From: Protea cynaroides
Lineage: Eukaryota > Streptophyta > Magnoliopsida > Proteales > Proteaceae
Length of the DNA stretch: 64,000 bases
Direction of reading: 5' to 3'
Assembly: GCA_028583415.1 (NCBI GenBank)
Contig: CM053266.1
Span: 84,388,149 to 84,452,148 of the forward strand
How positions within the stretch are numbered: the first letter of the stretch is position 1; every line of letters begins with the position of its first letter. Position numbers and translations under genes: made by a program. Below the pieces are notes generated by a model. The model was not told the origin of the DNA, ran no database searches, and saw nothing but the letters and a program-made list of their open reading frames with translations. Below, one piece after another: positions 1 to 11,184 of this stretch.

Positions 1-114
1 AGTATATCTTTTCACATCCTAATTCCCAATTATTTTTAATTAGGAATTTACAGAAACCTAGGTTAAGTTTCTTTTTTAATTGTTTAGCAGTTCTTGCGTC
101 CAAACAATGATTAA

Positions 115-1018
115 TTAGTTGTCGGTAAACATAATTAATCTGATTTCCTTAAGTGTCTGTACTTTTTGTTTCAAGACAGGATTTGGGATAATTATCTTTG
201 CAAATGGTGTCCAATGGTAAGGGTAATTTTGCAAAGAATTGAGATAACCAGTGTTTGGTTGATGCAACTGATAAAAATGATAATATTGTTGAAATGACTT
301 AGAAAATTCTTCAAAATTATTCATATTACATAACTTTAGCTTGGTTAAAGGGTATGTAATATCTTCCGCAGTTTGTTCGTCAGATATGATCCCACAAAAT
401 TCATTTTTAAGGAGTTTTACAATATCAGATAATAAAGCATCAAAAGATTTCATCAAGTTTTGAAGTTCTTTTGCTACTTGTCCTTCCAGAGAACTTTCCC
501 AATGTTTGAGAAAACGAAGAACGGAACCTTGGAGAGTTCCACTAACCCAATCTAAAAAAAATTTCCTAAACCATGTGGTTTCAAAGCTTGTAATGACGAT
601 GGACAAGAATTGTGCCCAATCATCAATGGCAGATTCATAATTTTTTAAAGGGACATGTATTAAATCTAAATATGTTCCTCCTGAGACCACATTCCCCTTG
701 TTAAGGTCTTCTTTACGGGTCATGAAAACAGGGGGATTTGGAACAAAATCTTTGGAATCATCTGTAGCTTTCAGATGTTCAGCAACATCTTCCTTGGTTG
801 TTCGAGGTCTAAAATTTTCATCTATTTTTAGATGATCATCGACACCTATTTTTCTTTTACCTTGCCTAGTTTGGCTTGGTTCGGTATCAGACTCAGTTTA
901 TGACTCAGTATTGGACTCAGTTTCTGAGTTTTCACTTTGTGAATCTATTCGTCGTGGGTTCCATGACGAGGTATCCATCATGTAGAGATTATCAGGGGGA
1001 GGTTGTTTTCTAGAGCTG
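115..1018 (-). pseudogene. Capsid-like ORF, probable endogenous plant pararetrovirus fragment
   Basis: A 202-codon ORF (115-723) continues upstream in the same frame to about 1018. It is broken by one in-frame stop near 898, inside an acidic Ser/Thr/Glu stretch that follows a start-like Met near 979. The main part has regularly spaced Trp and Phe residues and long helical segments, and ends at a stop near 115. The layout, a Ser/Glu/Asp-rich leader followed by a helical capsid-like domain, recalls the coat region of Caulimoviridae polyproteins. That assignment rests on general resemblance only. No movement, protease or RT domain is visible beside it. The right edge lies at about 1020-1030, where Copia sequence begins. 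Alternatives are a retrotransposon gag or an unknown plant gene. Bases 1-114 hold no recognisable feature. Confidence 0.4.
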
Positions 1019-1029
1019 CTAGGTCGATT

Positions 1030-2576
1030 TTTCTATAAATTAGAAATAGAGATACAAATTGGCAAAACAATCAAGATTGTTAAATCAGATAGAGGTGGAA
1101 AATATTATGGCAAATACACAGAGGCTGGTAAAAAAATCAGGTCCAGTTGCTCGTTTCCTACAAGAGTAGGTATCATAGGTCAATATACCATGTCTGGCAC
1201 ACCAGAACAAAATGGTGTAACTGAAACAAGGAATCAAACTCTTATGGCATGGTTAGAAGTATGATAAACAACTCAAGTCTCCCTTTGTCATTGTGGAGTA
1301 AAGCTCCTAAAACAATTGTGCATATATTAAATAGGGTTCCATCAAAGTTTATCACGAAGACCAAAACTCCTTACGAGCTTTTGACTAGAAGGAAACTTAG
1401 TCTAAATCATTTACGCATTTGGAGATACCCAGCTGAAGTAAGGGTAAACAACCCCACATGAAACTAAATTAAATTCTAGAACCGTTAGTGGATACTTCAT
1501 TGGATATCCAGAAAGATCTAAAGGTGATAGATTTTGTTGGCCCTTACACAAACTCATTATTATCTAGAATAGCCAAATCCTTGTAGGATGGCAACAACAG
1601 TGGGAGTTCACAAACTCAAAATGTAGGGCTTAATGAACAATCATCTTCTGACAATGTACCCATGTTAGAAGGTGAATAATCAGGTATTATACCTTTACCA
1701 CTGACACTTGGTCCTAAAGTTGTAGAGCACGAGGAGTTACCTCATGAGGAACAGATCAATGAACAGGCAATATAAGGAGGATCAGGTTGTTGAAGAGCAT
1801 GTAAGCCAACATGAGCATGTTGATATTAAACAGCTGGAATTAAGGAGATCCTAGAGAATTAGAAAGTCGACTATACCTTCAGATTATTATGTGTACCTTC
1901 AATATGAAATTGATATTGGAATAGAAGAAGATCCAATGTCATTTAGACAAGCCAATGACTGTCGGGACTCTTAGCTTATGGCTTAATGTCATGAAAGACG
2001 AGATAGAATCAATGGCTAAGGATCAAGTATGGGAACTTGTTGAGTTACCAAAAGGATTCAAATCTATCGGTTGCATGTAGGCTTTTAAAACCAAAAGACT
2101 CTAGAGGTAACATAGAACGATACAAGGGCCAATTGGAGGCAAAAAGTTACAATCAAAAGGAATATATAGATTATAAAGGAACTTCCTCCCCAATATCTAG
2201 AAAAGATTCTATGCATATTGTAATCGCATTGGTGACTCATTAATTTTGACCTTGAGCTTCACCCAATGGATGTCAAGACTGTGCTTCTCAATTGAGATGT
2301 TGATGAGAAGGTATATATGAACAACCTGAAGGTTTTACATCGGATAAACTAAATCTTGTTTGCAAGCTGAAGAGATTCATATACGAATTGAAACAAGTTT
2401 CTGGACAATGGTACTTAAAGTTTGATCACATGATCATCTCATTTGGTTTTGTGGAGAACCGTACCGACCAATGTAACTACATCAAGACTAAAGGAAGCAG
2501 TTTCATCATCTTAGTTTTATATGTAGATGAGTTTCTCTTAGCAAGCAGCAATCTAGCACTGTCACGTGAAACTAAG
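1030..2576 (+). pseudogene. Copia-1: 5' part of pol (integrase and start of RT), decayed
   Basis: Translation gives a Ty1/copia integrase core. The 'KIVKSDRGGKYYGKY' segment lies near 1065, 'TPEQNGVTE' near 1200, and the conserved stretch after the core (LWSKAPKTIVHILNRVPSK) at 1290-1350. From about 1970 the RT start follows, with a 'KTKRDSRGNIERYK'-like segment and a YVDE motif near 2520, where functional RT has YVDD. Stops and frameshifts occur throughout, so no protein is made. The 5' LTR, gag and protease are absent on the left, where pararetrovirus-like sequence begins. The reading is cut at 2576 by Gypsy-1 and resumes at 20106. The exact lineage inside Copia is uncertain. Confidence 0.85.
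2572..2576. repeat. Target site duplication of Gypsy-1, left copy (CTAAG)
   Basis: CTAAG directly precedes the TG of the 5' LTR. The same five bases follow the CA of the 3' LTR at 20101-20105. Removing Gypsy-1 and one copy restores a continuous Copia pol reading, which proves the insertion order. Confidence 0.95.
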
Positions 2577-3305
2577 TGTTAATGCTATATTTTGTCCTTC
2601 TCTAACAAGACGACACGTGTCCTTAGGCGTCAACATACTGGGGGTTGAGAGATGTTATGGTTAATTCAATTTATCCTTCCATGCGAGATGGCATTTGTCA
2701 CCATTGGTACGTCTCGCTGGATGATCTTGCCGAAATGATAGGACATCGCGGTTGCCCATTGGGTCCCTCATTGCACGTGTTTGTGGCGACTTGTCTGTCA
2801 GCGACTATGGTAAGGTGCGCGTGCGTAGTTCTTTAATCATTTTTGGAATGACCACGTCAGCAAGTACAAGGGTTATTGATCACAAGCAACACGGCATTAA
2901 GATTGGTCGTTGGATCTCTATCATGTGGTAAAGCGAGGATATCGCGTTCGCTCCTGACAGTTAGGCGGTTAAGATGGAGGTTCATCTAGAACTCTCTCTC
3001 AGTCTATATAAACTGATAGATGGCCAAGAGGTAAGAGGGTTCATATACTATTGTTTTTTGAGTTCTTTGCTAACGATCACTTGTCTCTTACATCCTTCTT
3101 GAATTCTGTCTATCCCCACACCCTCCAAGCTAGCCATCCCCACACCCTCCAAGCTAGCCATTTTGGTGAAGCTTTGGACTGTTTGCTCTGTTTCTGACTT
3201 TACCATCAGAGCAGACACTGGGAACTTTGTTCCGGTTCCGTTAACTTCCTGTACTTGTCTTGTAGGACACGGGCACACCAGTAGATCCAGTTTTCAGCAG
3301 CAACA
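2577..3305 (+). repeat. Gypsy-1 5' LTR
   Basis: It starts TGTTAATGCTA and ends CAGCAGCAACA, and aligns along its length with 19391-20100. Against the 3' copy it has a 24-bp tandem duplication (CCATCCCCACACCCTCC unit, about 3111-3158), lacks 5 bp near 2710, and has many substitutions. A TATA-like CTATATAAAC lies at about 3003. The LTR therefore holds the promoter and start region of the element. Confidence 0.95.
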
Positions 3306-3308
3306 GTT

Positions 3309-3326
3309 TGGCGCCCACCGTGGGGC
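3309..3326 (+). promoter_or_regulatory. Gypsy-1 primer binding site
   Basis: TGGCGCCCACCGTGGGGC starts three bases after the LTR end. Plant tRNA-Lys 3' ends give a primer site of the form TGGCGCCCAACGTGGGGC, so this is one mismatch away. The tRNA assignment is from memory. Confidence 0.75.
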
Positions 3327-3378
3327 CTATTTTCTTTGAACGTGAATTCAAGAACTCTGTGCCTACACTTCTTGGACA

Positions 3379-5078
3379 ATGGCACGAACTTGAAATCAAC
3401 CTCCCGAGAACAATAATGACGGGAGCGACGACGTACCAGATGACGGACAGCTACAGAACAATCCTCCTCTAGGGAATAATGGTACAAATTCCTCCACCAT
3501 CCGTGAGTCACCACCTCCTGTCCCTGAAAGTCACGGAATGGCACCACAGTATGTTACTGTTGATCAGTTCAACGCCCTAAACGAAAAAATCGCAGAATTA
3601 ACACGGCTGCTCAAACCACCTCTACTGCCAACTCACCAACGGTCCACCAGGGACCCGGCAAGATCCAAAACTCCAGCTCCAGCCCAAGATCTGCTTGTTG
3701 AAAAAGATATCCCTAATTCAGAGGGAAGAAATAACGAACTGGAAGAAGAAGACTATTTGCCGGGACAAGACTCAGATGTGGAAGAACTCGCATCCCCCCA
3801 AAACAAAGAAAAGGACAGAGGCAAGAAAGATGATCGGCGATCGGGGAATGAAGCACAAGACAGAGTGAATGCTGGCCGGATAGAAAGAGTTGCTATTAGA
3901 AGTTGCATGGCGGAACAGAGATGCGCCGCCAAGAAAGAAACACAGGCGGGCATCCCAACAAGTTCTTTGGAGCAACAGCTCCTCGCCATGCAGACTCGTA
4001 TGTCAGAAATGGAAAAGAAACAATCAGCATCCGTAGCAGTTTCAAGAAAGAAAGAATACTACCCGACATGGTCTTTACGAAGGAGATAATGGAAGTCCCA
4101 AGGCCGGAACATTTCTTTATGCCAAAAGTCGACCCATATGACGGTACAACAGATCCTCAGTTGCATCTCGAGAGCTTTTCAGCTTTAATGGTATTGCACC
4201 GTTATGATGACGCAATCCTTTGTCGAGCTTTCCCGTCAACCTTACGAGGAGCAGGGCGACTCTGGTTTAACAGCCTGCCAGCCAACTTAATCGAAACTTT
4301 TGATCAACTGAGTGATCGCTTCTTCGAACACTTCCAAACCCAGACAACACCAAAGAAGACCCCAACCAACCTTATCAGTGTAAAGCAAAAGCCAGAAGAA
4401 ACCTTGCGGGCATATCTTTCAAGATTCAATCGGGAGGCCCTTGAAATCAAGAACATCAACTCAGAAGTGAAAATGACGGCATTATAGGGCGGCATCAAAG
4501 ACAAAGATCTCCTAAAATCCATCTACAAAAGGCCACCACAGACCTATTCTAAACTGATGACTAGGGCCGAGAAGTATGCAGCGATGAACGAGGCTCTTCT
4601 CCTTACACACCCCAAGTCAGGAGAAAAAAGGAGAAGCGAGACGGAGGTCGTCAACAAATCACCAAGCGAGATATCCAAGAAACAAAAAACTGGCAAGAAT
4701 GGATTTCCCGGCAAGCAAATCGCCAGAGTCGACTTGGATTGGAATCAATTCACCAAGTTGACCGTACCCATGTCAGAACTCCTGCACAATCTCAAGGGGA
4801 CACAATATGAGTTATCTCGTCCGCCACCAATGAAGTCGGATCCACAGAGGGAAAGGTCCAGGAAATACTGTCGTTATCACCGCGAGAATGGCCATGATAT
4901 TAATAAGTGTCGCGCCTTGAGGTACGCAATTGAAGATCTAATCAAGCGCGGCCACATCTGTGAGTATGTGGAAAAGCCTCCAACAGGCAACAACAAGCAA
5001 AAAAGTAAGCAACCTGTTGAGCAAGAAGACGATACAGAGCCGCGGCGACTTCGCCAAGACTGTAAAGAATTCAATTAA
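3379..5078 (+). pseudogene. Gypsy-1 gag (capsid/nucleocapsid) pseudogene
   Basis: The likely start is ATG at 3379, followed by an immediate TGA at the fifth codon. The frame then runs through an acidic, Lys/Glu-rich N-terminal region (3538-4075), shifts by a frameshift near 4050, and continues as the capsid domain. Its markers are DPYDGTTDPQLHLESF near 4130 and the FEHFQTQ and LRAYLSRFN segments before 4440. A TAG at 4485 interrupts it. The C-terminal part contains YCRYHRENGHDINKCRA (about 4866-4920), the Cys/His motif of Tat gags, and ends at 5078. The product would package element RNA in cytoplasmic particles. Confidence 0.88.
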
Positions 5079-5640
5079 GACAATTCAGCTTCCCCGCCCC
5101 TAAATAAGATCGGCGACCCACGTGGCCGAATCGATGTCATCACAAAGAAAGTGCAGCCTTCTCGCCAGATTGCGTGACATTTCACGATTTCGTCAAAGAA
5201 AACCGGCTATGTATGCCATCCATGTCGCAGGCACAAGTCAAGAACAGATTATCGGCTTATGAAATCAATGGCAGACCTGATATAGTGACTTGATCACCTC
5301 ACCCTACAGCATAAGCTTGAAACACAAGAAGCAAATTTTGAAGTTCAAGACATGTTAGTGGAAACCCCGAGTCCATCAAAGAATAGAATTGGGATCCCAC
5401 AGAAGAACATCTGCCACTCTCTGCAAGAACGCGAGTATACAAGTTGGAGATACTACGAATCGCACCCAATGCGCTACTTTGAGGCAATAATTGGAGGCCC
5501 TGCAGTTAGAAACACATCTAAGACCAACAAGAGGTCATACGCAAAGCAAGAATGCCAATCAACAAGTTCTCCTACTCCATACAATCATGGCGACACCATC
5601 ATTTTTTCTGACGAAGACCTCACTGGCGTTGCTCACTGGC
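5079..5640 (+). pseudogene. Gypsy-1 gag-protease linker, decayed
   Basis: This stretch lies between the gag stop and the protease domain and is in several broken frames. No motif is convincing. Tat elements normally carry an unconserved linker here. The segment is not independent of the gag-pol gene. Confidence 0.5.
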
Positions 5641-5945
5641 GTTGAACTACCTCATGAAGACGCCATTGTAATCTCCATGGTGATAGATAAAGTGAATGAG
5701 GTAGAGAGGGTACTTGTAGATACTGGCAGCTCGGCAGACATACAATTCTACCACGCCTTCAAAGCAATGAGTCTGGATGAAAGGCGACTTCGCCCGATAA
5801 AATTTTCACTTATCAACTTCTCTGGCTATGTCGTCAAAGTAAAAGGCGCCATAATCCTAGAGACAAGGTTGGAACCAAACCCAGGAGGACTACGTTCTCT
5901 CTCTCCCACCTGGTCATGGATGTCCCATCCAGCTACAATGCAATC
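5641..5945 (+). pseudogene. Gypsy-1 aspartic protease domain
   Basis: The reading LPHEDAIVISMVIDKVNEV is followed by VLVDTGSSADIQFYHAFKAM. VDTGSS is the catalytic Asp-Thr-Gly motif of retroviral-type aspartic proteases (about 5709-5760). A frameshift near 5890 separates this frame from the final VMDVPSSYNAIL segment. The domain is cut at 5946-5953 by the hAT insertion and its next residues resume at 11185. It would process the gag-pol polyprotein. Confidence 0.88.
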
Positions 5946-5972
5946 CTCGATAGCATAGTTTTAAAACTCGAC

Positions 5973-6145
5973 CGAGAAGGGTCGAGATCTCGACCTCGAC
6001 CCTTCTCGGTAGTCTCGAAAGGGTTGAGACGAGAAACTGGTTCGAAACTGGGTCACGACCAATCTCAACCAGTTCTCGACTGGATCTCGACCAGTTTCGA
6101 ACTGGTTTAAGTAATAAATAGGAGTCTCGGTCGAGATCTCGACCG
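5973..6145. repeat. hAT subterminal hairpins
   Basis: CCGAGAAGGGTCGAGATCTCG at 5973 is followed by the inverted CGACCCTTCTCGG (to 6010). A second palindrome, CTCGGTCGAGATCTCGACCGAG, lies around 6123-6146, and GGTCGAGA/TCTCGACC octamers recur between them. Matching motifs occur at the right end (about 11085-11170). Confidence 0.8.
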
Positions 6146-6540
6146 AGACTCATTTGTTCTCTAAGTTTGATTATGTTTTCTTCTTCTCCTCCATTCCTTC
6201 TTCTCCAACCTTGCATCTAAGGTTCGAAAACCTCTATTCTTCGCAAATCTCTCCATCAAAGTGCTGTTGGAGGCTCATTTTGACCTATTCTTTGCAAATC
6301 TAAGGTTTGAGGTATGGTTTTTTTTTCCTAAAACTTACCTTTTTACATGAATATGTTCAATACATGTTGGTTCATCATGAAAATTATATATATGAGAATC
6401 ATTAGGCCGATCTACAACCTCATCCTTTTGAAATTATTTTCTTGCATATATATTTTTTATTTTGATTTTCTGTTAAAAAATGTATTTTCCAACAATTAAA
6501 AATTAAAAAAATATATGATAAATATTAATTAGCTGGTGTT

Positions 6541-7060
6541 GAAAATATTATATGATGAACACCGTTGACCGATCTACGTGGCCACGGTTTCATTTTTTTT
6601 TCTGTATATATATATATATATATATTTATTTTATTTTTTGTTTAAAAAAATAAAAAATACATTTCTTAAATATTAATCGGTTTACTTTCAAAATAATATA
6701 TGTTGAACACCATTGGCCGATCTACGCGGTCACGGTTTCAGTTTTTTTTTCTATACATATTTTTATTTTTATGAATTTTTTATTAATAAATCCTATTTTC
6801 CAGTAATAAAAAATTAATAAAAAATATTAATACTTATCTATTGGTGTTCAAAATAATATATGTTGAACATCGTTGGCTGATATACGCAGTCACGGTTTCA
6901 GTTTTTTTTTTGTACATATTTTTATTTTTATGAATTTTTTATTAATAAATCCTATTTTTCAGCAATAAAAAATTAATAAAAAAAATATTAATACTTATCT
7001 ATTGGTGTTCAAAATAATATATGTTGAACATCATTGGCCAATCTACGGTTTCATGTCGTC
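6541..7060. repeat. Tandem ~150-160 bp repeats in hAT leader/intron
   Basis: The segment containing TGAACACCGTTGACCGATCTACG, an eight-to-ten-T run and an AT-rich spacer recurs. The GAAC anchors fall at 6557, 6705, 6865 and 7026, spaced 148, 160 and 161 bp. Copies 2-4 are closely similar, including ATTTTTATTTTTATGAATTTT. A weaker trace appears near 6400. Confidence 0.85.
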
Positions 7061-7327
7061 GGATTATATTTTTTGAAAAATAAATTATTTTTATTTAATA
7101 TCCAAAATTATTAATAATATCTAAATAATTATGGAAAATTAGGAAAAATATTTTGTTTTCTTATAACATAGTTTCAAAATTTTGAAAATTAATTTCAATG
7201 TGTTTTGAGTTGTATTCGCATATTTGATTCTTTTATGTTCTTCAATTTTAAGTTTTATTAATATAAATCTATTGATTTAAATTTCTCTATTTATCATCTT
7301 ATGTAACAGTGTCTCGTTCTAAATATT

Positions 7328-9735
7328 ATGGCCGCTTCGGGTTCTCATGAGGGAGGTGGTGATGCTGGTCGTACTGACATGGCTTGGCAGTATTGTACCA
7401 CCATTGACGGTGATAGAAAGAAGACCCAATGCAAATTCTGTGGGAAGAAGCTTAAGTTTGGTGGGATTACCAGAATTAAGCAACACTTGAATGGGACTTC
7501 TACAGACGTGGCAAAGTGTACTATAGTTTCTGTGGAGAATACCAGGGCCATAGCTACATAGATGAAGGGAGGCCAGCAGAGAAGGGCAGAGAAAGAAAAA
7601 AGTAAACAACAATTTGAGGAAGCAATCTGAGGCACAGTGCGTGGTTTGGATGATGATAATTCAAATGATGATGGTCTAGATACTAGGGGTTTGACTGAGA
7701 AAGAGGCCAAAGATCTGAGACGGACAACAATGGCTAGTAAAGTCAACCATGAGATGGAAATGGAAAGGTTGAGACAGAGAGCCTTAGGGGCAGGTGGTAG
7801 TAGATCATTTCAGCAGCCCGAAGAACCACAAACACGGAGTAAGGGAAGGTTAGCTTCTATGTTTAGAACATCAAAAAGTACTAGAACACAACCCCAGACA
7901 CCACCACCTACTGCTAGGGATGAGGATTATGTTGAGATTCTACAGCAGGATCCAGCAGTTTTTAGAAAGGCTAGGGCCAAACAAAAGATATTGAAGAGTA
8001 TGTGAAACTGGAAGAGTACAAAAGAATTTATTGGGGATGCCTTTGCTAGGAGGTCCATCTATAATAGTATCCCAGCAAATGCCAGTAGTGGTTCATACTA
8101 TCAACCTTTCTTTGATGCAGTTGCTTAAGCTGGTCTTGGTGTTAAAGCTCCCACTCCATATGAAGTGATGAATGTCTATCTCCCAAGAATTAAAAAAGAG
8201 TTAGAAGTATAAATAGAAGGGTTAAAAATTAATTGAGGTACATATGGGGTCACTATAATGTGTGATGATTAGACTGGTCCCACTAGAAAGTTCATCATCA
8301 ACTTCGTTGTCTACAGTGATGGGAAGACATCATTCTTGAAGTCTGTGGATGCATCTGCATGCACAAAAGATGCTAACTACATCTATGGATTGCTACAGAC
8401 AGTGGTGGGTGAAGTTGGTGCTACAATGTGGTGCAAATTGTAACAGACAATGGCAACTATAAGAAGGCAAGAGAGAAGATGATGGCTAACTATAACATTT
8501 TTTGGACTCCATGTGCTGCCCATTGCATTGACTTAATGTTGAAGGACATGGGCAAGATCCAAAAAGTAAAGCAAGTGGTTGAACAAGCACGCCAAGTGAC
8601 AACATTGTATACAACCATGGCTATTCTTTGAACTTGCTGAGGGAGAGATGTGGAGGGAACTTGGTAAGACCCGGCATTACTAGATTTGCTACCAATTACA
8701 TAGCACTAAAGAGCTTTCAGGCAAAGATGGTAGGCCTCAGATCGATGTTTGCATCTGAGGACTGGTTTGGGTAGAGGGAGTCCAACTCTCCTGTTAGGGT
8801 TCAAGCACAGACTACTATAGCTTCAAAGGAATTTTGAAGAACACTGAAGGATGTAGTCAAAATTCTAAAGCCAGTGGTGAAGGTGTTGAAATTAGTGGAT
8901 ACAGCATTCCAACCCACCATGCCATATTTATATGTTGTCATGGATATGTTAAAGGACAGTATAAAAACTGTGCTTCCAAGTGGAAACAAACATTTTGTGA
9001 AGATTATCAAAGATCGATGAGAGAGTCAACTGATGCACCCATTGCATAAGGCTGGTGAGTATATTTAATAATGTCTTTAATTTAGTTCCACTTAATAGTT
9101 AGTATTCTATTTTAATCTAGCGACTCATATTTTGCAACATACTATTTGAACCCCAAGTATCAATATTCACACGTGCTTGGGCTCAATTCTGACCTTATCG
9201 GTGCGGTAAAAGATGTTGTGGCAAAATTGGTGCCAGATTATACTGTATAAGCACTGGTCAATATGAAGGTGAGTTGTATGGTTTAAGTGCTGAATTATTT
9301 GAATATCCATATATTACAATGGCTAATGGTTATAAATTTTGAAATGGGTGTAGATGAAAACGTTCAGAGATGGTCTTGGGAGTTTTGGAACTCCCGCAGC
9401 AATGGCTAGACGAGATAAAACCGATCCTAGTATGGAATTATGAAAATTGAAATTTTCAAGTAACATATCTTATTTAATTTGTGTATTAAAATGTGTTCTT
9501 CATCTTGTACAGCTGAGTGGTGGCTGTTGTATGGCGAGCATGAGCTGAGTTGAGGAGAATAGCAATCAAAGTCCTATCTCAGACATGTTCCGCATCTGGG
9601 TGTGAGCGAAATTGGAGTACTTTCTCCCTTATCCATTTAAAGAGGCGGAATAAATTAGGCTCTCAACGGCTAAATGACTTGGTCTACGCCCATTACAACA
9701 TGAGACCGAGGGTACAATGCTTGAAATTTGAATGA
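7328..9735 (+). pseudogene. hAT transposase (BED finger, DUF659, dimerisation domain), broken
   Basis: Exon-like pieces occur in order. The BED zinc finger is at 7380-7500, with CKFCGKKLKFGGITRIKQHL-type spacing (Cys-x2-Cys and a distal His). A charged linker with stops at 7559 and 7628 runs to 8005. The DUF659 core is at about 8270-8520 (KFIINFVVYSDGKTSFLKSVD, then VTDNGNYKKA and WTPCAAHCIDLMLKD). More degraded core follows to 9040. The hATC dimerisation domain at 9550-9735 reads CERNWSTFSLIHLKRRNKL and LVYAHYN. GT-AG-like introns may lie near 9052-9118 and 9268-9356. At least six stops make it non-functional. An active protein would cut and join hAT ends in the nucleus. Confidence 0.88.
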
Positions 9736-10792
9736 ACAAGAGCTGATCAAGCTAGCCGACGTCTTCCAACTATCTTCAGATGAAGATGATCCCTATGTGG
9801 AATGGGTGAGAGATAGAGCAGTTCCAATGATGGATAAGCCTAGTGGGATGCCCGACCCCACTGTGTCTGCTCCAATGGGTTCTAATCTCGAGCGGTTTAT
9901 GTCCTCAGATGAGGGTCGTGTACACGCACAGTCGCCTAGACCGTTTGACCCCCCAGCTAGTACTGGTAGTGACTCAGAAGGCGATGATGATACAATGGAT
10001 CAAAGTGGCTGGTCAACTTCTGATAGTAGTGGTGATGATGGTAGTGGTGGTGGTGATGAAGGTGGTGGTGGTGGTGGTGGTGGTGGTGGTAGTGATCCTA
10101 GGCCGACTGTACCCATTATTAGATGGACCGTTGAGTCAGTATACACACACTACACAGGATCCAGATCATGGTGGACGCGCATCTTCATCACGGCCTACGA
10201 CTGGGTATATACGTAGGTCTCGTCAACGGGAACGCCCTTTGCAACCAGTGGAAAAAGAAGAAGATCGTTTCTTTGACATCGTTCCTGATCCTGATATTAT
10301 GCTTGATGTTGAAATTGATAGCATGTCCACAAGTTTTGGAGGACTGAGCATTGAGGGTAGTAGTGGACAGGAGCAGGGGCAGTGGAGTGCTCATGGATTT
10401 GGCACCACTTCGGCGTACGGTTCTTATTCCGGTGATGATGACGGCATGATGGGAAGTGCATATGATTATTCCGCTGATACTAGTAATGCTACATCACAGA
10501 CTGGCTTAAACTTTGTGGACAGTCTCTTTTTAGTCCCAAATTTGCAAAGAACCACGCCCCCACACCAGCCAATATATGCTCACTTTACTCCACATTATAG
10601 TAAATTGTATCCAAGGTTGGGTATCTTTAGAAACTTCCCGGATTATGTGTATGAGAAATATGTGGAAGACTACCAGACCTTCTATAGTCGAAGGATGTCG
10701 TGGCAGGACTTTGTTTATCAGACCAAGATATATTTTCTTCAGCAAAGTCAATCTGATCAGATGGAACCTACACGCCACTCTACATATGATTA
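9728..10792 (+). pseudogene. hAT transposase C-terminal extension with poly-Gly tract
   Basis: After the hATC domain the sequence stays open in two overlapping frames (9728-10216 and to 10792). The first encodes an acidic region (SSDEDD, SDSEGDDDT, SGDDGSGGGDEGG) and a run of ten Gly from a GGT microsatellite (about 10050-10092). The second, after a frameshift near 10150, encodes an acidic then aromatic-rich tail (FFDIVPDPD..., YEKYVEDYQTFYSRR) ending at 10792. Some plant hAT transposases carry such a low-complexity tail after hATC. I recognise no enzymatic motif. The frame switch may be a real frameshift or GGT-slippage damage. Confidence 0.6.
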
Positions 10793-11184
10793 GATATTGG
10801 GATGGACTGATGGGAATGTATTATATCATTTTGAGTATTTAAGTCTTTCATATAATGAGTACTTGTAAATTATGTCATTTTGTGGGATTTATGATTTATG
10901 AATGTATGATTTTTCGATAATGTGATTACTTGTTATGCTTCAAATGTGTTTATATATGTTAAATAAGTATTTTCCTAAAATATATAGCCTTAAAATGGCT
11001 CTAAAATGGACTTAGAAAAATCAAAAAATGACTTAAACCATAAAAAAAACCTGTCGAAACTCTCATTTTTACCCTTTGGGAGTTTCGACAGGTTCCGCCG
11101 AGATCTCGGCCACCACTGAGATCTCAGTAATCTCGATTTTCTCAAGGGTCGAAACACCCTCGAGATCCAAGATTTCGAACCATG
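10793..11184. other. hAT 3' non-coding and right subterminal region
   Basis: There is no ORF here. The region is AT-rich to about 10980, then holds the right terminal motifs, including GAGTTTCGACAGG, GAGATCTCGG and GAGATCTCAG, before the terminal inverted repeat at 11168-11184. Confidence 0.6.

Larger units (their letters stand above)
5954..11184 (+). mobile_element. hAT DNA transposon inserted in Gypsy-1
   Basis: The 5231-bp element starts CATAGTTTTAAAACTCG and ends with the inverse of CATGGTTCGAAATCTTG, imperfect terminal inverted repeats. It is flanked by CTCGATAG (5946-5953) and CGCGGTAG (11185-11192), a 6/8-matching 8-bp target duplication. Both derive from the gypsy pol sequence encoding AILGRPS, so excision restores that reading. 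Subterminal regions are packed with TCTCGACC/GGTCGAGA motifs forming hairpins, which is typical of hAT transposase-binding ends. Inside are an AT-rich intron with 160-bp tandem repeats and a broken transposase gene. Confidence 0.93.

Noticed and set aside
6590..6640. TA-rich run as a promoter or matrix-attachment site
   Set aside because: (TA)n is ordinary low complexity inside the hAT leader repeats; no supporting element.
9843..10150. First third of the plus-strand 316-codon ORF, rich in Val
   Set aside because: It is the alternate frame of the Gly/Asp-rich tail; GGT repeats read as Val in that frame. Only the part after ~10150 looks like the real tail.
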